Below are positions 11,906 to 23,867 of a stretch of 64,000 nucleotides of DNA, in pieces; the first letter of the stretch is position 1; every line of letters begins with the position of its first letter. The notes below the pieces were generated by a model, which searched no databases, was not told where the DNA came from, and saw nothing but the letters and a program-made list of their open reading frames with translations. The stretch is from Chlorella sorokiniana (lineage: Eukaryota > Chlorophyta > Trebouxiophyceae > Chlorellales > Chlorellaceae). The stretch spans positions 2,294,001-2,358,000 of the forward strand of contig CP084609.1 in assembly GCA_025917655.1 (NCBI GenBank). The letters are read 5' to 3'. A program made the position numbers and the translations under genes.

Positions 11906-14900
11906 TCAGGGCGCCGAGCGGCCCCGCCCCGCCCTACTTGCCCCCGCCCGCATCATCTCATGGAACACCTCGCTGGGCACGTCCACGGAGCCGAGGCGGC
12001 GCATGCGCCTCTTGCCCTCCTTCTGCTTCTCCAGCAGCTTGCGCTTGCTGCAGGCGGGCGGGCGGGCGGGCGGGAGGAGAGGGGAGGGGGGCAGCGGAAA
12101 GGGTGGGGTGGCTGTGTTGGAGGGGATGGGAGGCAACTCTGCAACGCAGCGCCGCCCTGCAGCAGCACCGTCCTGTTGCAGCGCAGCCGCCCGGCGACGC
12201 ACCGGCTGACGTCGCCGCCGTAGCACTTGGCCAGCACGTTCTTGCGGTACGCTTTCAGCGTCTCACGCGCCACGATGCGGCCCCCTGCGCTGGCCTGCAG
12301 CACCACCTCGTACTGCTGGCGGTCCATCAGGTCCTGCGGTACAACAGGAGGCCCCGTGGCCAGGGGAGAGCGACTGAGAGAGGCAGAAAAGAGAGGGGAG
12401 CTGCCTGCCCTCACAGCTGCAGCAACGGGAGCCGGTGGCCGGACCAGGCGGAAACGCAGAGCCAGGCGCGAGCGCTGCGCTCGCGAACCAGTGTGCCTCG
12501 CCGCCTAGAATGACGCCGCTCCGCCCCGGCCACCTGCCAGCTGCGTGCCCCGACCTTCCCCCAACAAACACACATATCGACTCCCCTCACCCCCACATGC
12601 CTCATCCCCTCTTCCTAGTCGCCGTTTGCAGGCTGCAAGGCCCCTCTCTCCCCCCCATCCCCGCAAAACAAAACAAAACAACAAAAACGGCACGCCAGCA
12701 CCGCACCTTGAGCCGCGACGTCAGGCGGCGCCCCACCGCCTGCGCCTTGCCACGGTGCACGATGCGGGCGAGGGCGTCCACCGCCTCGCCGTTTATCAGG
12801 ATGTCCAGCCGCTGCAGGTCCGCTTGCCTGCAGGTCGGGTCCACACCGACCGCCGGTGAAGCACCGGTGGACCACCGAAGGCCACTCAACAAGGGGGCGC
12901 GTGCGGGGGCGCGCACCGCGGCATAGGTGCGGTTGCCGCCATGCCGGGGCCGCGAGGCATGCAGGCAGCGCAAAACGCAGAGCCCAACCCGCGGCCAGGC
13001 AGAGCTCCCGCCGCCGCTCCCTGCAGCCGCACCGCCAGTACAAGCCCTAGCGGCCAGCCCGCCTGCCGAGCCCTGGTCGGGGCAGCCCTGCACCCCCGCC
13101 TGCACCAACCAGAGGCGACAAAGGCAAGCAGGCGAGCCAAGAACAAGGCAGGCAGCCGCCCACCGGTAGCAGGCCTCCTCGTAGTCGAATGAGGCGTAGC
13201 CGCTGCTGACCGACTTGAGCTCGTCGTAAAAGTCGCCGCCCAGCTCCGCCAGGGGCAGGTGGTACCTGCAGGAGCGCGGGCGGGGATCGGATGGGGGTGA
13301 GCGGCAGCGGCGGCGCACCTCGGGAGCGACGGGGTGGGCGGCGCAAGGACCAGGCCTGTTCGTGCCTCCTGCTTCACAAACTGCAGAGCCAAGCTGCAGC
13401 CGCAAGTCTTGCCCAAGCCCACGTTGCAGGGCAGCAGGCAGGCCAGGCTCGCCTGAGCAGCGTGCGGCCCGCGCCCAGCACCGCATGCTCCCGCATCTCG
13501 CCGCGGCGGTCCTGGAGGGGGAAGGAAAGGCGTGGCAGTGGCAGCCAGTGAATTTTCTGTTGCACGCTGTTGGGCACCTCCACACGAGCAGTGCACTGCT
13601 TCTGCCAGCGCACATGCAACGCTGCTCAGCTGGGTGGTGGCAGCATGCAATGCCATGCCGCTGCCAGCGGAGCTGGCCCCCTTCTGGCTGCCGTCATGGC
13701 TGAGGCACAGCCGCGCGTGGCATCAGCCCACCTGGCACAGCTGCATGATGGCGCCAACGTACTGGTTGGGAGTGACCACGGTTGCCTCCACTGTGGGCTC
13801 CCAAACTGCGGAGGCGGCGGGAGCAGGGCGCGCTGTACTCTTTGCCATTCTTTGCAGGTCACGAACATGCTTGGTGAACGGGTGAGGGAGGCGACAAGAA
13901 CACAGGCTTGCAACGAGCATCATTGCAACTACCAACTGTAATTCCCCATGGCACCCACCCGCATCCACCTTGGTAACAAAATATGTTGCCAGCAGCACGT
14001 GCCTCCCTTCCCCCCCTTCCCCTCGCTCCCCCATCTTCAGAGACAACCGAATTGCTCCTCATGCACCCCGCCACCCACCCGCCGCAATCTTGGTGTGGAG
14101 CGGGAACTCGGCGGGGTTCTGCAGCTCGCGCTCCTCTCCACCCGGCAGCGCCACCCGGCACGGCACCGTGGGCGGCGTCACGATCACCGAGGCGCCGTGC
14201 TCCTGCTCCAGTCGCTGCCGGAAGACCTGCAGCGGCGGGAAGAGTGTGGCAGAAGTCGGAATTTGGGGGCGGGTAGGCGGGGAGGAGGGTTGAGTGGGGG
14301 ACAAGGGAGAGGATTGGCAAAGGGTGGGCGGTGGTGTGGAGGGGATTCGCTGCTGGCCGGCAGGGTTGCAGCGAAAAGCGGCGGCAGGGGTGCGCTCACA
14401 TCCATGTGCAACAGGCCCAGGAAACCGCAGCGGAAGCCGGCGCCCAACGCATTGCTGTTCTCCCGCTTCACCGTGACTGCAGGTTGGGTGGCAGGTGGGT
14501 GGATGGTACGAAGGAGAGCCAGCCACCTGAGCTGGCAAGTTGCCCAGTTCAGCTCAAGCCGAGCCAGACTCGCAGCGCAGGAGGGAAAAGCAGCCGGCAG
14601 GCAGCCGGGACCCGCCCGCAGCTGGCTGGAAGCCGCTCACCTGAAGCGTCGTTGAGGGTCAGCCGCTCCACCGCCCCCTGCAGATGCTCGAAGCCCGCCG
14701 CCGACAGCGGGAAGATGCCTGCGGGCGACGCAGCGGCGGCAGCAGACGCGTGAAGGGGTTGGGCCACGGGGCGGGGGCAGGGAAGCGCTGGTGGGGCGCT
14801 TGCGCAGGCCGAGCTGCCACCGTTGGGGCATGCTCTCCCTCCCTCACCCCCGCACCCCAACCACCACCGCCACACACAGTTGTCACCGTTCACACCCCAC

Positions 14901-17392
14901 CCACCCAGGTGCACAGCCCACCTGCAAACACCATGCTCTTTGCGGGCTTGAAGCCCGGCAGCGGCGGCACAGGTCGGCGGTACAGGTGCCAGGTGTCGCC
15001 AACCCGCGCCGAACGAGTGTCCTTCATCCCCACCAGCATGTAGCCGACCTGCAGCAGGGGCCCCACGCGCCTTCAGAGACCCTGGGGCCCGTGCCCTGCC
15101 AGCTGGCCTCAATCAGGTTCTGCTCCATTCAGCAACGGGCGCACATCGGCCCGACGGCGGCAGCGCACGCCTGCCTCCCGCCGCACCTGCCCCGTCAGCA
15201 GCTGGCCTGTGGGGTGGGGCTCAGGCGCAAGCAGGCCCACCTCTGCCACATCGTACTGAGAGCCTGCAGGGAAGAAAGAACGCGGACAAGGCTCAGGGCC
15301 GAGTTGCGCCGCCACACCCACTGCCGCCACCCCGCACTTCTCTGCCGCCGCCCACCCTCCCACCACCTGTGGCCGCAGCTGTTATGCGGTCGCCCTTCTG
15401 CACCCGGCCATCCACCACCTCCACCAGGCACACCACGCCGCTGCATAGGTAGGGGGATAGCATGGTGTGGTGCAGCTCGGCGTGGGACCCAAGCGTGGCT
15501 GCCCTGGACGTAGATGAAAGAGCTGCGCATCGTCGCAGCAGTGGAGCCAGCAGCAGCAGCAGCAGCAGCAGCCAAACGTGCAGCAGGCAGGCAGCCAGCA
15601 CCCACGGCCCAGCCGGCCCACCGGTACTCGTCGTGATACGCATCAAACAGCAGCATGCGCAGGTCGCCCGCGGGGTCGCCCGCGGCGGCGGCACGCGCTC
15701 AATGACGGCGGGCAGCACCGCCCCAAGCCCCAACCCTGCGAGGGGATGAGAGGGCACCACAACGAATGCGTGAGTGGCAGGGGTTGCCTGGCAAGGCTGT
15801 CGGCGGGAGCCCCAGCGTAGGTCGTTTCGAGGTGGGTTGCCGCCCGGTCTCAGGCCAAGCCCCCTGCTCTGCAAGGCCAGCAAGTCGCAGCCTCCGCAGC
15901 GCCCAGCCTTCCGTCCAGGCCTCTCCAGGCTCAGGCTTGAAGGGCGGTGCAACCAGCGCCCCGTGCCAGAGCGGCTGCCGAGCTTGCCTGTCTTGGCGGA
16001 GACGTGCAGGCACTCAGCCGGCTCTATGTCAAAAGCGTCCTGCAGCTGCTGCGCCACACGCTGCGCGGAGCGTGCGGGCGCAATAAAGGGGAAGGGCAGG
16101 ATGCGAGGAAATCGGGTGTGCAGCTTGCGGGCCATAACACAAACGGGAAGGAGCCAGCCCCATCTCCCAGATGCGGCCCTGCTCCGTCCCCATGCCCAGC
16201 ACTGGGGCGCAGCACGCGGCGCAGGGCAGGCCGCGGCGCCGTGCGGGGCGGTACGATGAGCGGTACGGCAGGCGGTACCTGCGGCTCCGCCGCCTCCAGG
16301 TCCACCTTGTTCAGCACCGGCACGATTGCCAGCCCCTGCTCAAAGGCCAGGAAGAAGTTGGCCACCGTCTGCGCCTGCACCCCCTGGCTGGCGTCCACCA
16401 GCAGCAGCGCTCCCTGGCACGCAGCCAGCGAGCGGGAGACCTGCTTTGAGCCGGGGGAAAGGGGGCAGGGCGAAGGGGGGGGGGGAGTGGGGGCCTGTGT
16501 TGTGTAAGCTGCCGTTTAGGAACAAAGAGGAGAGAGAAAATTGACCTACAACCAGTAAAAGCTAGTTTGGAGTGGAAACTAGTGAGCACAGCTTTCCCAC
16601 CTCGTAGCTGAAGTCCACGTGGCCCGGAGTGTCGATAAGATTGAGCAGGTAGTCGGCGCCCTCGTGGCGGTACACCAGGCTCACCGTCTGTGCCTGTGGC
16701 GGTACAAGACGGCGGTTTGAGTGAGAGGCAGGTCAGCCGCCGCTCTCACAAGGGACTCTGCGGACAGCTGGCAACAACTCCTTCTGCGGCAAATCCTAGA
16801 CAAACAGCTTGCAGGGAAGGCGGGGACGGGCGGGATCCAGGCCGGCGCAGGATGGCCTCCACCAGCCCCCTCCCTTGCCCCCTTCCCATTCAAAAAGTGG
16901 CCCTTTCGCTTCGTACGCTCCAGCATCAAACAACAGGCCCCCTGCCCACACCTTCACGGTGATGCCGCGCTCTCGCTCCACCTGAAGGCGATCCAGGTAC
17001 TGGGCTTGACCGCCAGCGGCGATGGCGCCCGTCGCCTCCAGCAGGCGATCCGCCAGCGTGGACTTGCCGTGGTCCACGTGGGCAATGATGGAGAAGTTGC
17101 GGATGCGTTCGGGGGGGAACTGTGTGACGGCATAGCCGCCGCGCACAAAGCCGCGAGCTGGGTCAACAGCTGGGTCGGCGGCAGCGGCGGCGGCGGCGGC
17201 AGAGGAATGCGAGGGGCGATCCTCGGCGGGCGCGGCTTGTGATGACGCCCAGCATGCCTGGCGCAACAGCCATCTGGCTTGCCGAAAGGCCACCGAGTAC
17301 GCGGGCGAGGGAGCTCCGGTCTCCACTGCCAAGCACTGCAGCGCTTGCCAGGCGGACTGTCTTCGAAGTAACCAGGACATGACCAAAATCAT
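11906..17392 (-). CDS. GUF1: translation factor GUF1 / LepA (EF4), mitochondrial type
   Basis: Ribosome-dependent GTPase that back-translocates or remodels stalled ribosomes. Seventeen exons: 16952-17392, 16601-16693, 16279-16440, 15988-16060, 15622-15735, 15367-15440, 15187-15263, 14922-15048, 14641-14718, 14400-14476, 14079-14226, 13732-13805, 13453-13511, 13164-13265, 12707-12827, 12203-12333 and 11906-12047. GTPase motifs are clear: AHVDHGKST (G1), DTPGH (G3) and NKVD (G4), with the effector RERGITVK. The LepA-specific C-terminal domain is present ([39 protein letters not shown]). Basic residues before [14 protein letters not shown] look like a transit peptide, and the sequence is closer to mitochondrial GUF1 than to plastid LEPA. 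The likely start is MILVMSW. One base seems missing from a G run near 15679, just before [13 protein letters not shown]. Two introns start with GC. Confidence 0.92.
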
Positions 17393-17978
17393 TGCGATGC
17401 GATCACCGGGTTGCGGTTTGTTCGGGCCCACTGCCGCCACGCCGCGCTCAGCGGCCACCCAAGCAGTTTGCACAAATGTTTGCCTGCATGCATGCCATGC
17501 AAACAACGTGTGGTGTACAACATCTGAAAAATATTTCGGTATGCAGAGCCCATCCATGCATGCTGGCCCTCGGACTGGGACAGACGCGAGTGCCGGCTGC
17601 CGTGCTGACTGTGGTCCACGCTTGACTTGCGTAGCAGCAGTCACAGACACTGACAGCCTGCAGTGATCATCTGAGCCTCTAATGTTGCAACACCATCACC
17701 TGCCTGGCGCCACAGGCTTGGTGCCACACGGTAAAGATGGAGTGGGTGCCTACGTGGCAGCCACATGTGCACTCCTCAAAAGTCACAAAGCCAAAACGCA
17801 GAATGTGCGTGTCAACTCGCACCAACATTTAGTTACATTTCGTTCTGCCGCCGCCCAGCACGGCCTGGCGTCTCTGCGAGGGTGGTAGAGATTGCAAGGG
17901 CTGCAGCAGCGACAACTGGAGCGACCCGCCCCGTTTCTTTTATTGCTCGTCTAACGATCCAGGCACCAGTCTAGCAAC
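17393..17978. promoter_or_regulatory. divergent promoter between GUF1 and the bestrophin gene
   Basis: About 590 bp separates the start codons of two outward-facing genes. No gene is supported inside, so both promoters must lie here. No specific motif could be assigned. Confidence 0.5.
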
Positions 17979-20900
17979 ATGCCGATGCCATCCCTTGCGG
18001 CCGGGCAGGCCGTGCTGCCGCCGCCGCGGGGCGCTGCCTGCCTGCGCGCGACCCTCCCTCACAGCCCTCGGCTGGCCCTTTCCCGGCCGGCCCAGCGCAC
18101 GCTGCGCCAGACCCGGGCGGCTGCTGGGGGTCAGGATCCGCAGCAGGGCGAGGAGAAGCGGGAGTTCCCAGCGGCGGCGGCCAACGCGCGGCGGCAGCAG
18201 ATCCAGCAGGAGAGGTCGGCGATCTGGGGGCGCATTGGCGACCTGGTGCAGGGAGACTCGGAGGAGGACGACTCGGTGCGCCGCCACACCTTCCCAGCAG
18301 CTTCCCGCTGCTGCCCGCAGCCTCCCGCCCGCTGCTGCCATGCCTGCGACCCCCTGGCAGCAAGCCCCGCCCCGCTTTCGGCCTGCCCTGGGTGGCCGCC
18401 CCTTCCGCGGTTTCGAGCAGGCTGCGCGACCGCCGCCGCGGCTTGCTTCCTGCTTTCGAAGCGCCCTCATTCTTTCTTCCTGCCCACAGACCCTGATTGA
18501 CTTGGTTGGAGATGACTTCAAAGAGGCCGACCGCAAGAACCTGCGCACCGTGCGTTGCTCCACAATGCACCATGCTGCTGCATGTGGCTGCCGCGGAGGG
18601 CAAGGCCCTCTGGCTGCCGTTCCCGGCCGTGGCGGCTTCAACGCTGACCTCTCCGGATCACGGAGCACAAGCGTGCTTTCACTTGCAGACAAGCCCCCTC
18701 CTGATCAGCGAGCCGCGCTTTCCTGCGCACCCACAGGTGTTTGACTTTGACCGCTGGCGCAAGCACCGCTCCGCGAGCCGCTACCTCCGCCACGCGCGCG
18801 CCACGTTCACCTCCCGCATCGTGAGCCACTCGACTTCCTGCGTCCCAGCCGCGGCCCCGCCTCCTCCTGCCGCTGCACGCCCCGCGCCGCCGAGCCGGCG
18901 GCCCAGCGGCCAAGGCCCAGCTTGATGTTGCTGCATGCGCTCTGGTTGTTCTCTTGGCCCAGCCCTCCTGGCCCTCAAAAGCCTGACGATGCGCCTGCTG
19001 GCACTGCCCGATGCAGCTGCAAGGCCTGGCCGCTCCGATGATTTACGTGACTGGCCTGTCGGTGGCGGTTGCCACCTGGCACTCGGCGGCAGACGTGAGC
19101 GCGGTGCTGCGCGGGGCTCACGCCCCAGCGCCCAGCCCCTGCCTGCCCGCTGCGCACGCTTGCTGTTGCCGAGCTGCGGACAGATGGACGGGTGTGATGG
19201 GTGTGACGGCTGACGGGTTGCCTGCCGCGTGTCTTGCTGGAACGGTGGTGACGGAGCGGTTGTGCTGGCCTTTGACACTGCTTTCTTTGACTTCCGGAGC
19301 TTTTCCTTCCTGCCGTGCAGCTTGGCTACACCGGACCCATCCCCGACCTCAAGATTGACTCCACCTTCTCCCTGACTTCCTTTGCCCTCTCCCTGCTGCT
19401 GGCCTACCGGTGAGCGGCGGCACGTAGGCACACCGCTGTCCGCCGCCGCCTGCACAGCCAGTCGCTGCTGCACACCCACCCCCGTCCCTGGAAGCGTGTG
19501 TCATGGGGTTGCTCGGTGTATCACGAGCATCTCACCACCCGCGGCACCCCTTGGTACTGCTCCCCACTGTGCGGTACCGCAGCACGAACTCCAGCTACGG
19601 GCGGTGGGACGAGGCGCGCAAGATGTGGGGCTCCATGGTCAACCGCTCCCGAGACTTTGTGCGCATGGTGGGCCCGCCGCCTGCGCACCCAGCCTGCCGC
19701 TGCTCTACTGCGCTCCTGCACCCTACAGCGCTGCTGTCTGCCTGCGCAACGTGTGCCTGCGTCGACGCGCCTGGCATGCTTTGCTTGGTGTGCTGGTCAA
19801 CGGCAGCGGGGCGCAGCGGGTGGCGTGGTGGTGGAGCAAGTGCCGGTCACCCTCCTTCGCTCTGGCTGTCTCGCCATACCGGTGCACACCCGGTGATAGC
19901 TTGCCCTAACAACCATCCCCTTGCCGCAGGGCCTGGCGTACATCCCCGATGACCAGCCCGGCCTGCAGGCGGGCCTGGTGCGCTGGATGATCGCCTACAC
20001 GTGAGGCTGGGCAGCTGCGCTGCGCTTATACTGACTGTTGCTGCACTCCTTGGCCTGCCTGCAATGCTGCTGCCTGCCCCATCCCCTCCCTCAAGCCCTA
20101 TCCCTCCACATTTGTCCAACCTCATCCTGCACCTGTTCGCCCCCTTGCTTCTCTTGTACGTCTTTCCCTTCACCAACCTCACCCCTTCTTATACCTGTAT
20201 CCCCCTCCCCCGCACCCGCAGCCGCGCGCTGATGTGCCACCTGCGTGACACCGACGACCTGCGGCGGGAGCTGACTGGGATCCTCACCCCGCGCGAGCTG
20301 GACGCCCTGCTGGCCTCCACCCACCGCCCGAACTACTGCATGCAGGTGGGGCCGCCGGCTGCATGCCCGCGAGGGGCGCGGGGAGGCGGCAGCAGCAGCT
20401 CCTGTGCGGCCAGCGCAGCCGCTCAGTCGGGAGGCGGTAGCAGTGGGTGGGCATCAGCTGGCGACTGCCTGGCGACGACCGCGCAGCTCCTGCTTTCCTC
20501 TCTCCTGCTTTCCTCTCGCCTCCGCCTCGACCCTGTGCTGTCACCGCTGCCACCTGTCACCACCGGCTGCCACCTGTCGCTAAACCCTGCCTCCTGTCGC
20601 CACCGCCTGCCTCCTGTCGCCACCGCTACCGCAGGTGCTGGGCGGCATCCTGCGTGAGGCCCGCCTGCCGGGCTGGACCGTGGACAATACCAAGAGCTTT
20701 GTGAACGTCAAAGCCTCCGCCTTTGTGCGCATGGATGAGCAGCTGACGGTGTTCTCGGTGCGCTGCTTTTCATCGTGTTTCAAAATGATTTGTGTTGCCG
20801 TGATCTGTGCAGCAAGTTTTGCCGTTGTTAAGCTTCCGTTAGGTGTGGTGTGGCGGATGGGCTGGGGCTGGCAGTGCCTGGGTGGGGACCGCCAGAAGCC

Positions 20901-21773
20901 CCCTCCCTCCCCAGCTAGCCTCGCAAATCTGTGAACCCCGCGCCCCCTCTCCTCCCCGCCCCCACCCCCTGCTGCAGGATGTGACGGGCGGCTGCGAGCG
21001 CATCCTGCGCACCCCCATCCCGCTCTCCTACACCCGCCACACCTCCCGCTTCCTCATCATCTGGCTCACCCTGATGCCCTTCACCCTGTGGAACACCTGC
21101 GGCTGGGCCATGGTGCCGGTGGCCTGCGTGGTGGCCTTCCTCCTCCTGGGTGAGCCCCCAGACCAGCTCCCTTGACTGCGCTGCGCTGCGCTGCCCTGCG
21201 CTGTGCTGCGCTGTGCTGTGCTGTGCTGGGGCATGGTGGGTGGGGGGCCTAGAAAGGCAGGCAGCAGGGCCCTGCACACTGAGGCGCACGGGCCGTGGGC
21301 AGGCGGGCACGCCTGCCCACTGCCATGCGCCGCATGCCGCTCGGCCCGGCTGCCCGAGGGCGGGCACAAAGCGGCGCTGCTGCGTTCGCGTTTTGATGGG
21401 TTTGGCCCTGCTCACAGCCAATGCATGCCTTCACTGCTGCAGGAATTGAGGAGATTGGGGTGTTGATTGAGGAGCCCTTCTCCGTGCTTCCCTGGAAACC
21501 ATCAGCCGCACGATCGAGACCAACGTGCGCGAGCTGGAGGCCCGGCACGGCGCGGAGGCGGCCGCGGCGCGGGCAGCCAGCGCAGGCGGGCTGGCCGGCG
21601 CTGGCGCGCTGCCCGGGCGGGTGCAGGGCTCCAATGGCGAGATCGAGGCCGCTGAGCTGGTGCGGGCGATCGTGCCGGAGGCAGAGCTGAAGAAGGAGTG
21701 GGGGCCGGAGTGGGAGGTGCTGGCGGGCACAGGCGGCCCCGCCGCTGTGCCTGCTGGCGCGGCATCCCGCTGA
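17979..21773 (+). CDS. bestrophin-like chloroplast anion channel (VCCN/BST family)
   Basis: Anion channel of the bestrophin (UPF0187) family. Plant VCCN1 carries chloride across thylakoids, and Chlamydomonas BST1-3 are proposed to bring bicarbonate into them. Exons: 17979-18275, 18490-18549, 18737-18820, 19017-19094, 19321-19409, 19583-19667, 19930-20000, 20222-20345, 20635-20757, 20978-21149 and 21443-21773. The basic, Ser/Ala-rich first 50 residues look like a plastid transit peptide. Family marks include FDFDRWRKHRS, TNSSYGRWDEARKMWG, RTPIPLSYTRHTSRFL (pore-side segment) and GIEEIGVLIEEPFSVL. In the last exon the frame must shift by one base near 21487 to continue into the expected ETISRTIETNVREL; one base appears to be missing. 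The C-terminal tail after that is long and acidic or Ala-rich. Whether it carries chloride or bicarbonate cannot be read from the sequence. Confidence 0.9.
20530..20635 (+). repeat. short tandem repeat in bestrophin intron 8
   Basis: Four or five degenerate copies of a unit like CCTGTCGCCACCG(C/G)CTG sit immediately upstream of the acceptor for the exon at 20635. Confidence 0.6.
21175..21230 (+). repeat. CTGCG/CTGTG pentamer tract in bestrophin intron 10
   Basis: About ten successive five-base units alternating GCTGC and GCTGT lie a few bases after the donor at 21150. Confidence 0.7.
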
Positions 21774-22048
21774 GCTGCCCACACTTTGCCCTGGCGCCTG
21801 GCCCTGGGCCTTGGGCCCCTCTGTCTCATCGTTCTTTTGCAAGCGACCGCTTGCTGTGCCACCAATGCCTTCCAGAATTCATCCAAGCATGCTGCTAGCA
21901 CCGAAACACTTCCCCTGCCATGCCCGCCCCATGCACCATTGGCAAACCATTCATTGCTGGCGGTTCCCCGCCAGCCCCTCGTCGGCGTCATTCTTAGAGC
22001 ACGATGCACAGCTCGGCTCCGGTTTTCCTCACATTCATCATTCCGTGT

Positions 22049-22053
22049 TGTAA
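22049..22053 (+). terminator. TGTAA polyadenylation signal for the bestrophin gene
   Basis: TGTAA about 275 bp after the stop codon, with no closer copy seen. Confidence 0.5.
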
Positions 22054-22255
22054 CTAGTGAATTGCCAGCCACGGCAGTTCTGGTTCAGTTCCAGTGCACG
22101 CCTGACACACCCTGGCCGCGATCCGCCTGCTGAGCACGCTGTGCGTCCCCCAGGTAGTTGGGCCGCGACCTAACTTGCAGCGTCAATCTCTGCCCACAGC
22201 GTTACAATTTCCGGTATTCTAGAAGCAATCGAGCCTCTCCGTAGCAACCGTAGCA

Positions 22256-23551
22256 ATGGCACGCACCCTATTTGCGGGGGCGCTTATCGCCCTGTTTCTG
22301 GTCGCTGGCTGTTCGGGTAAGGCCTCCAACGCCGCGGTGGAAGCGCAAGAGCTCATTTGACCCTAGAACAACGCCTGAACGCCCCGGCCTGGTCTGCATG
22401 TCGGTGGCAGTTGGCACATGCACCTCTCATCTACCTCCCCCGCAGGCCAGACCGACCCCATGGAGGTGCAGAGCTTCGTGAACGACATGGGACTCATCGT
22501 AAGCCGAAAATGCATACAGTCGTATCGTCGCTGGCTGGGCACTGGGGCGAGACCCTGACGCCCGCCATGCCCTTCTCTCACCCCGCTCTGTTCCCACCCT
22601 TTTCCCGCCCCCACCCCTGTCCCCCAGCTCTCCAACATCCGCGGCGTGGCCCCCGCTGAGACGCTGGCCATGCTTGACGAGATCACAGCCTCGGTCAACG
22701 CCGTGGCCAACATCTGGTGGAACGTGCGTGCCTGCACCCAACAATACGCACCCCGTGCCGCCCCCTCATAATCTGCCCTCTGCACTGCCAACAAAACCTG
22801 AGCGCGCCCTCAGGCTTCACACGCTGCTTACGTTTGAATCACCAGCCTGCCTGTGCCTCTGCCCTTTGCCCCCATCGGCCTCCTCTGCCCCCTGCTACGC
22901 CGCCGCAGATTGGCTGGTCGTCGACGGGCCAGTCAGACTGGGACAACCTGGTGCAGCAGGCCAACACCCTGGTGCAGCGCATCCAGATGACTGTGTCCAG
23001 GTGGGCGCCCCAGCAGGTGGCTGGTACCCAGCAGACAACTGAGGAAGGACCCCCTCTGCGCCCAATCAGCAAATTGTTTCCGCTTCAATTCCGTGTGCCG
23101 CACCCTGCCTGTGTGCAGCCTGCCGGAGTCCACGGGCCTCAGCTGGGGCTCAGCTTACCCTCAAGACGACATGCAGAAGGTGGCGGCGGGCATCTGCCAG
23201 GAGATTGCGGCGCTCAAGGTGCTCCATCAATCACACTGAGCTGCCGCTCCTCGCCGTGCTGTGGCGTTGCTGGGCTCATGCTCGCTGAGGGGATGTCAGC
23301 TGCAGGGATGCCAGTTTGCCATGACGAAGCTCTTGATGACCTCCTCCGTCATACCCCCCCCACCACTACTGCAGGCATACGCTGAGAAGACCTACAGCGT
23401 CCTGCTGACCATCACGGCCATGACGGCCTGCCCGGCTGCAGGCAGCGTGTCTGCCGCCTCGCTGGACGCGGCCCCCGCCCCGGCCCCTGCTGCCACGGGC
23501 GCAGAGTCCGCGGCGCCCGCACCCGTCGCCCGCCGCCTGTTGCGTGCGTGA
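22256..23551 (+). CDS. small secreted protein of unknown function
   Basis: Not recognised. Six exons join in phase: 22256-22316, 22446-22498, 22628-22723, 22909-23000, 23119-23218 and 23375-23551, giving 192 aa. The N-terminus MARTLFAGALIALFLVAGCS is a typical signal peptide, so the protein should enter the secretory pathway. The mature part is largely helical-looking (MEVQSFVNDMGLILSNIRGV, LAMLDEITASVNAVANIWWN, LVQQANTLVQRIQMTV). Two cysteines are visible in the mature region (GICQEI and TACPAA). It ends in a disordered Ala/Pro-rich tail finishing ARRLLRA. No frameshift. It could be a vacuolar, cell-wall or extracellular protein restricted to algae. Confidence 0.75.
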
Positions 23552-23615
23552 TTTTTCACTGTGAACCGGCATGAGTTTTGCTTGCATGGCTTGTGATAAA
23601 GCCATGAACACGTTT

Positions 23616-23620
23616 TGTAA
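23616..23620 (+). terminator. TGTAA polyadenylation signal for the secreted-protein gene
   Basis: TGTAA lies 65 bp after the stop at 23551 in an AT-richer stretch. Confidence 0.6.
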
Positions 23621-23867
23621 TGTTAGCGAACTACTCAAATTTAGCCGGCGAGGGGGTGGAAGTGAAGGTCCGGCGCCAGGTCACTGGGCGCTGCACAGCA
23701 GAGAGAGATGCGGGCATGGCATGGCACAGTTTAGGGTGTCTTTCAACTCTCTGCGTCGTTTGCAACAAACCAAGCGCCGCAGGAGGTCCCTCTTCGTGCG
23801 GCAAGGAGCGTTGGTTGCGCGTCACCTCGATTGCTTTGCAACCACATACATAAACTTTAGTGACACA

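Noticed and set aside
22256-22316. Bacterial lipoprotein (LVAGC lipobox) from contaminating DNA
   Set aside because: The gene continues through five spliceosomal introns in phase and sits between algal genes; the resemblance is that of an ordinary signal peptide.
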